This document shows positions 6,230 through 9,609 of a DNA stretch of 9,609 nt, one piece after another. The stretch lies in NCBI GenBank assembly GCA_039181495.1, contig JBCDCP010000108.1, forward strand, positions 1 through 9,609. The letters run 5' to 3'. The position numbers and the translations under genes are program-made. Under the pieces are notes generated by a model. It was not told the DNA's origin, searched no databases, and saw only the letters and a program-made list of their open reading frames with translations. Each line of letters opens with the position of its first letter. Within the stretch, counting starts at the first letter, position 1. The DNA comes from JBCDCP01 sp039181495. Its GTDB lineage: Bacteria; Pseudomonadota; Alphaproteobacteria; Rhizobiales; Tepidamorphaceae.

Positions 6230-7089
6230 CATCTCTCCTTCTGTCGCAAGGCAACAAGAACGCCCCCGAGAACCATCATTGAGGCAACGAGTAGTCGGCT
6301 GGTTAGCGGCTCCGCCAACAGCAAGACGCCTCCAAAAGCGGCGATGACCGGAACCGAGAGCTGAACTATTGCCGCCTTCCCCGTGCCGAGCATTGGCAAC
6401 GCCGCATACCACATTGCATATCCACACCCTGACGCCAGTGCGCCGGAGGCGAAAGCGAGCAGTAGCCCGGCCATGCTGACTTTCAGATCAGCGCCGGCGG
6501 CCTGGGCAGCCAGCAACAACAACAGCATCAAAGGCGCGACTGCGATGAAGTTGATTGCTGTTGCATTGAGCGGATTGCCGGCTCCCTGCCCACGCAGGCT
6601 GTAAACACCCCATGCAATTCCGGCCAGTGCCATCATTGCCGCACCACAAAGGTCTGGCGCTGTAACGCCAGGCAAAACAAGCCAAACAAGTCCCAGGAAA
6701 GCCAGGCAGAGCCCGAACCAACCCGCTGTCCCGAGCCGCTCTCCCTTGTTGATGGCCCAACCAAACATCGTGATCTGCACGGCACCAAAGAGGATCAGCG
6801 CACCGGTACCCGATGCCAGTGTCAAATAAGCGTAAGAGAAGAACACGACATAGCCGAAGAGCGCAAAGGCGGCCGGCCAATCGGCCAATCGGAACCCGAG
6901 TTGACCGCGCTGAAGGCGCACAAGCACTGCAAGCATCAGAGCACCGGCGATCACCCTGGCAGTACCGAAGCTGACAGGATCTATAACCGGCTCAGTGAGC
7001 GCCTGTCGGGTCAGAATCGAGTTTGCTGCAAATGCAACCATGGCGAGGCAAGTCAGCACCAAGACCTTCCTGCGGCCACCCGCGTTCAA
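6229..7089 (-). CDS. DMT superfamily (EamA) membrane transporter inside the urease operon
   Basis: A 286-residue very hydrophobic protein with about ten predicted membrane helices (roughly 8-25, 40-57, 72-89, 94-113, 121-139, 147-164, 176-195, 205-221, 236-258, 265-281). This is the two-fold EamA repeat layout of drug/metabolite transporters in the inner membrane. The second-repeat signature PVIAAFGGVLLLAEPLTSRL (247-266) is typical. The start is TTG at 7089, which overlaps the ureC stop as TTGA, places RRK just before helix 1, and has no Shine-Dalgarno sequence, so it should depend on ureC translation. An ATG at residue 17 would cut into helix 1. The stop overlaps the ureE start. EamA proteins mostly export or import small metabolites, and the substrate cannot be read from sequence. 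The position suggests a urease-linked role, such as urea, amine or nickel-related movement, but this is inference. Confidence 0.85.
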   Translation of the reverse strand: MNAGGRRKVLVLTCLAMVAFAANSILTRQALTEPVIDPVSFGTARVIAGALMLAVLVRLQRGQLGFRLADWPAAFALFGYVVFFSYAYLTLASGTGALILFGAVQITMFGWAINKGERLGTAGWFGLCLAFLGLVWLVLPGVTAPDLCGAAMMALAGIAWGVYSLRGQGAGNPLNATAINFIAVAPLMLLLLLAAQAAGADLKVSMAGLLLAFASGALASGCGYAMWYAALPMLGTGKAAIVQLSVPVIAAFGGVLLLAEPLTSRLLVASMMVLGGVLVALRQKER

Positions 7090-8795
7090 AAGAGAAAATA
7101 ACGCTGCGCCATGGGCAGCACATCAGCTGGTTCGCAGGTCAGGACCTCTCCATCGGCCTTGACCACATAGGTTTCCGCGTCGACCTCCACCTCGGGCAGC
7201 GCATCGTTGAGCTTCATGTCCGCCTTGCTGATGTCCCGCGTGCCTTTCACCGACACCACCGACTTCGCCAGCCCCAGCGTCTCGCCGATCCCGGCGTCGG
7301 CGGCGGCCTGTGAGACGAAGGTCACACCCGAGGCCTCCACCGACCGGCCATAGGCGCCGAACATCGGCCGCATATGCAACGGCTGCGGCGTGGGGATCGA
7401 GGCGTTCGGGTCACCCATCGCGGCGGCGGCAATGGTGCCGCCGAGCAGGATCATGTCGGGCTTAACGCCGAAAAAGGCCGGGCTCCAGATGCAGAGGTCC
7501 GCCCGCTTGCCCACCTCCAGCGAGCCGATCTCATGCGCCATGCCATGAGCGATGGCCGGGTTGATCGTGTATTTGGCGATGTAGCGACGGACACGCAGGT
7601 TGTCATTATCGCCGGTTTCCTCAGCCAGCCGGCCGCGCTGGCGCTTCATCTTGTCGGCCGTCTGCCAGGTGCGGATCAGCACTTCGCCCACCCGGCCCAT
7701 GGCCTGGCTGTCCGACGCAATGATCGAGAACGCGCCCATATCGTGCAGGATGTCCTCGGCCGCGATGGTCTCCTTGCGGATGCGGCTTTCGGCAAAGGCG
7801 ACGTCCTCGGGGATCGACTTGTCGAGGTGATGGCACACCATCAGCATGTCGAGATGCTCTTCCAGCGTGTTCACCGTGTAGGGCCGCGTCGGGTTGGTGG
7901 AGGACGGCAGTACATGGGCCTCGCCGCAGACCTTTATGATATCTGGCGCGTGGCCGCCGCCGGCGCCTTCGGTGTGGAAGGCGTGGATCGTCCGGCCTTT
8001 CATGGCGGCGATGGTGTTCTCGACGAAGCCCGACTCGTTCAGCGTGTCGGTGTGGATCATCACCTGCACGTCCATCTGATCGGCGACGGTCAGGCAGCAG
8101 TCGATGGCGCCGGGCGTGGTGCCCCAGTCCTCATGCAGCTTCATGGCGCAGGCCCCGCCCAGCACCATCTCTTCCAGCGCCGCGGGTTGTGACGCATTGC
8201 CCTTGCTGGATAGCGCGAGATTCATCGGGAAGGCATCGAAGGCCTGCAGCATTCGGCCGATATGCCACGGCCCGGGCGTGCAGGTGGTGGCCAGCGTGCC
8301 ATGCGCCGGGCCCGTTCCGCCGCCCAGCATGGTGGTGACGCCGGACATCAGCGCCTCTTCGATCTGCTGCGGGCAGATGTAATGGATATGCGCGTCGAAG
8401 CCGCCGGCAGTGACGATCTTGCCTTCGCCGGCAATGGCCTCGGTGCCCGGACCGATGACGATATCGACATCGGGCTGAACGTCCGGATTGCCGGCCTTGC
8501 CAATGGCCACAATGCGCCCGTCCTTGAGGCCGATATCGGCCTTGATGATGCCGGTCCAGTCGACGATCAACGCGTTGGTGATGACGGTGTCCACAGCGCC
8601 ATCGGCCCGCGTGACCTGGCTCTGCCCCATGCCATCGCGGATCACCTTGCCGCCGCCGAACTTCACTTCTTCCCCGTAGGTGGTGAGATCCTTCTCGACC
8701 TCGATGAAGAGCTCGGTATCCGCCAGGCGAAGCTTGTCGCCGGTAGTTGGGCCGAACATGCCGGCATAGTCAGCGCGGGAGAGGGTTGCAGGCAT
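7086..8795 (-). CDS. ureC: Urease subunit alpha (catalytic)
   Basis: The catalytic subunit of urease hydrolyses urea to ammonia and carbamate at a dinuclear nickel site in the cytoplasm. The 569-residue length is standard. All expected residues are present, each two positions later than in Klebsiella numbering: His136 and His138 (DAHIH), carbamylated Lys219 and His221 (MKLHEDWG), His248 (IHTD), His274 (HTEGAGGGHAPD), flap Cys321 and catalytic His322 (MVCHHLD), Arg338 (ESRIR) and Asp362 (ASDSQAMGR). The start at 8795 has GGGAG at 8806-8802, 6 nt upstream. The C-terminus MAQRYFLF matches the family. It lies 15 nt after a small unknown ORF and overlaps the transporter gene by 4 nt. Nothing suggests inactivation. 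Confidence 0.98.
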   Translation of the reverse strand: MPATLSRADYAGMFGPTTGDKLRLADTELFIEVEKDLTTYGEEVKFGGGKVIRDGMGQSQVTRADGAVDTVITNALIVDWTGIIKADIGLKDGRIVAIGKAGNPDVQPDVDIVIGPGTEAIAGEGKIVTAGGFDAHIHYICPQQIEEALMSGVTTMLGGGTGPAHGTLATTCTPGPWHIGRMLQAFDAFPMNLALSSKGNASQPAALEEMVLGGACAMKLHEDWGTTPGAIDCCLTVADQMDVQVMIHTDTLNESGFVENTIAAMKGRTIHAFHTEGAGGGHAPDIIKVCGEAHVLPSSTNPTRPYTVNTLEEHLDMLMVCHHLDKSIPEDVAFAESRIRKETIAAEDILHDMGAFSIIASDSQAMGRVGEVLIRTWQTADKMKRQRGRLAEETGDNDNLRVRRYIAKYTINPAIAHGMAHEIGSLEVGKRADLCIWSPAFFGVKPDMILLGGTIAAAAMGDPNASIPTPQPLHMRPMFGAYGRSVEASGVTFVSQAAADAGIGETLGLAKSVVSVKGTRDISKADMKLNDALPEVEVDAETYVVKADGEVLTCEPADVLPMAQRYFLF

Positions 8796-8810
8796 CAGGA
8801 ACTCCCAAGA

Positions 8811-9041
8811 TCACAGATTAAAGTGTTGGGCTAGAAGACGATGGAGGGTTCGGGCGCTGTCCTCATCCAACTGAATAGACTGGCTCTTTTTGCCGGGTAT
8901 CTGGCGTTCGGTAGAACCGTAGGAATCTAATTGAAATAGCTTTCGACCATCAAATTCAAACGGGGTGTACGTGGCATCGATGGGCTTGTGCAGCGAAACT
9001 CGCTCCATCCGCTTTTCGGTGAACTTCTTGATCAAAGCCAT
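8811..9041 (-). CDS. Small protein of unknown function between ureB and ureC
   Basis: A 76-residue soluble protein that I do not recognise as a named family. It has a basic, amphipathic head (MALIKKFTEKRMERVSLHKP), a middle with FQLDSYGSTERQIPGKKSQS, and an acidic-then-helical end (SIQLDEDSARTLHRLLAQHF). The QLDSYGS...RQIPGK...QLD core looks like a compact conserved domain and is the best search query. The ATG at 9041 is preferred because GAGG (9051-9048) lies 6 nt upstream and overlaps the ureB stop. A GTG at 9053 (4 nt overlap with ureB) would add four residues. G+C by hand count is about 49%, far below ureC, with rare codons such as TTA, CTA and ATA, which suggests later insertion into the operon. 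The ureC ribosome binding site sits in the 15 nt after its stop. Confidence 0.75.
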   Translation of the reverse strand: MALIKKFTEKRMERVSLHKPIDATYTPFEFDGRKLFQLDSYGSTERQIPGKKSQSIQLDEDSARTLHRLLAQHFNL

Positions 9042-9049
9042 GATCGACC

Positions 9050-9355
9050 TCACAGACTCCCCATGATTTTCTGGTTGAAGCCGAAGACAGCGCGTGTCCC
9101 CGCATAGGGGATGAGATGCACTTCGCGCTCCTGCCCCGGTTCAAAACGCACAGCCGTGCCGGCGGGGATGTCGAGCCGCATGCCGCGGGCCGCGTCGCGG
9201 TCAAAGCTGAGCGCGGTGTTGGTCTCGTGGAAATGATAGTGACTGCCCACCTGCACAGGACGGTCGCCAGTGTTTGCGACCATGAGCGTGATCCGCTCTC
9301 GCCCCTCATTGAGGGTGATGTCGCCGTCAGCTGTGATGATTTCGCCAGGGATCAT
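9050..9355 (-). CDS. ureB: Urease subunit beta
   Basis: The small beta subunit packs with UreA and UreC in the (alpha beta gamma)3 enzyme. At 101 residues it is a separate, normal-length bacterial beta subunit, not fused to gamma. Family motifs are MIPGEI at the N-terminus, VGSHYHFHETN (about 36-46), MRLDIPAGTAVRFEPG (59-74) and GFNQKIMGSL at the C-terminus. The ATG at 9355 has GAGG at 9365-9362, 6 nt upstream. It is separated from ureA by 66 nt and followed immediately by the small unknown ORF. Confidence 0.97.
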   Translation of the reverse strand: MIPGEIITADGDITLNEGRERITLMVANTGDRPVQVGSHYHFHETNTALSFDRDAARGMRLDIPAGTAVRFEPGQEREVHLIPYAGTRAVFGFNQKIMGSL

Positions 9356-9376
9356 GTTGCGCCTCTTCTTGGTTGC

Positions 9377-9420
9377 GCGGAATCGGACGGAAAACCGGTT
9401 CCCACTTGTCTTGATCCCGC
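9377..9420 (-). repeat. 44-nt imperfect palindrome between ureA and ureB (REP-like)
   Basis: In the minus-strand transcript GCGGGATC (9420-9413) pairs with GATTCCGC (9384-9377) over 8 bp with one G-U wobble. Inside, GAC pairs with GTC and GGGAA pairs with TTTCC around the palindrome AACCGGTT (9393-9400). It fills most of the 66-nt ureA-ureB gap. From memory, sequences around GAAAACCGGTT recur in intergenic regions of Rhizobiales, so this may be a dispersed element. It could also act as an mRNA processing or stabilising hairpin. Confidence 0.5.
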
Positions 9421-9421
9421 A

Positions 9422-9609
9422 CTAGCGGATCGGGTGGTGGACGGTGACGAGCTTCACACCGTCGGGGAACGTCGCCTCGACCTGCACGTCGTGGATCATC
9501 TCGGGGATGCCCTCCATCACCTGATCGCGAGTGACCACATGCGCGCCGGCCTCCATCAGATCGGCGACCGAGCGACCGTCGCGGGCACCCTCGACCACAA
9601 AGTCTGAAA
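9422..9609 (-). CDS. ureA: Urease subunit gamma, C-terminal 61 residues (runs off the right edge)
   Basis: The gamma subunit is the smallest part of the urease trimer unit and is normally about 100 residues, so around 40 residues lie beyond the window. The visible end reads GRSVADLMEAGAHVVTRDQV, then MEGIPEMIHDVQVEATFPDG, then VKLVTVHHPIR and a TAG stop (9424-9422), a textbook UreA C-terminus. It is the first urease structural gene in the transcript. In alphaproteobacteria ureD usually lies upstream, which here would be outside the window along with the operon promoter. Confidence 0.96.
   Translation of the reverse strand, partial: SDFVVEGARDGRSVADLMEAGAHVVTRDQVMEGIPEMIHDVQVEATFPDGVKLVTVHHPIR

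Noticed and set aside
6230..6427. Extension of ureE to an upstream ATG at 6427
   Set aside because: The extra residues are an antiphase reading of the transporter gene and do not resemble the UreE N-terminus, whereas AAGGAG sits just before the ATG at 6229.
7374..8834. Plus-strand frames of 190-272 codons opposite ureC
   Set aside because: They are shadows of ureC, which is complete with all catalytic residues.

Overview
The window looks like a chromosomal segment of a GC-rich alphaproteobacterium, most likely of the Hyphomicrobiales (Rhizobiales) type. The reasons are the order aroA-cmk-rpsA, a divergent FYDLN_acid (TIGR02300-type) gene with a tRNA-Ala next to it, a CP4-like class II EPSP synthase, and a urease operon interrupted by extra ORFs, a pattern known from rhizobia. 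The genus cannot be fixed from the sequence alone.

Left part (1-3148, minus strand): a housekeeping run aroA -> cmk -> rpsA. The aroA and cmk genes are 3 nt apart. The rpsA gene follows after a 268-nt gap that may hold its own promoter, and it runs off the left edge. Middle part (3149-4444): a divergent intergenic region with a plausible sigma70-type promoter, the acidic FYDLN-domain gene on the plus strand, a hairpin, a complete tRNA-Ala(GGC), and a 380-nt stretch with no clear gene. That stretch contains one short minus-strand ORF with a good ribosome binding site that appears to be broken by a one-base deletion.

Right part (4445-9609, minus strand): a urease operon read ureA (partial) -> ureB -> small unknown ORF -> ureC -> DMT/EamA transporter -> ureE -> ureF -> ureG. 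UreABC form the nickel enzyme that hydrolyses urea. UreE delivers nickel, and UreF and UreG (with UreD, not present here and probably beyond the right edge) load it into the active site. From ureC to ureG every gene junction overlaps, so the EamA transporter is built into the translationally coupled chain. All metal-ligand residues of UreC are present, so the enzyme looks functional.

I found no CRISPR array, insertion sequence, phage gene or defence system. The parts least explained by known genes are the two extra ORFs inside the urease operon, a 44-nt imperfect palindrome between ureA and ureB, the short N-terminus of UreE, and the frameshifted small ORF beside the tRNA.
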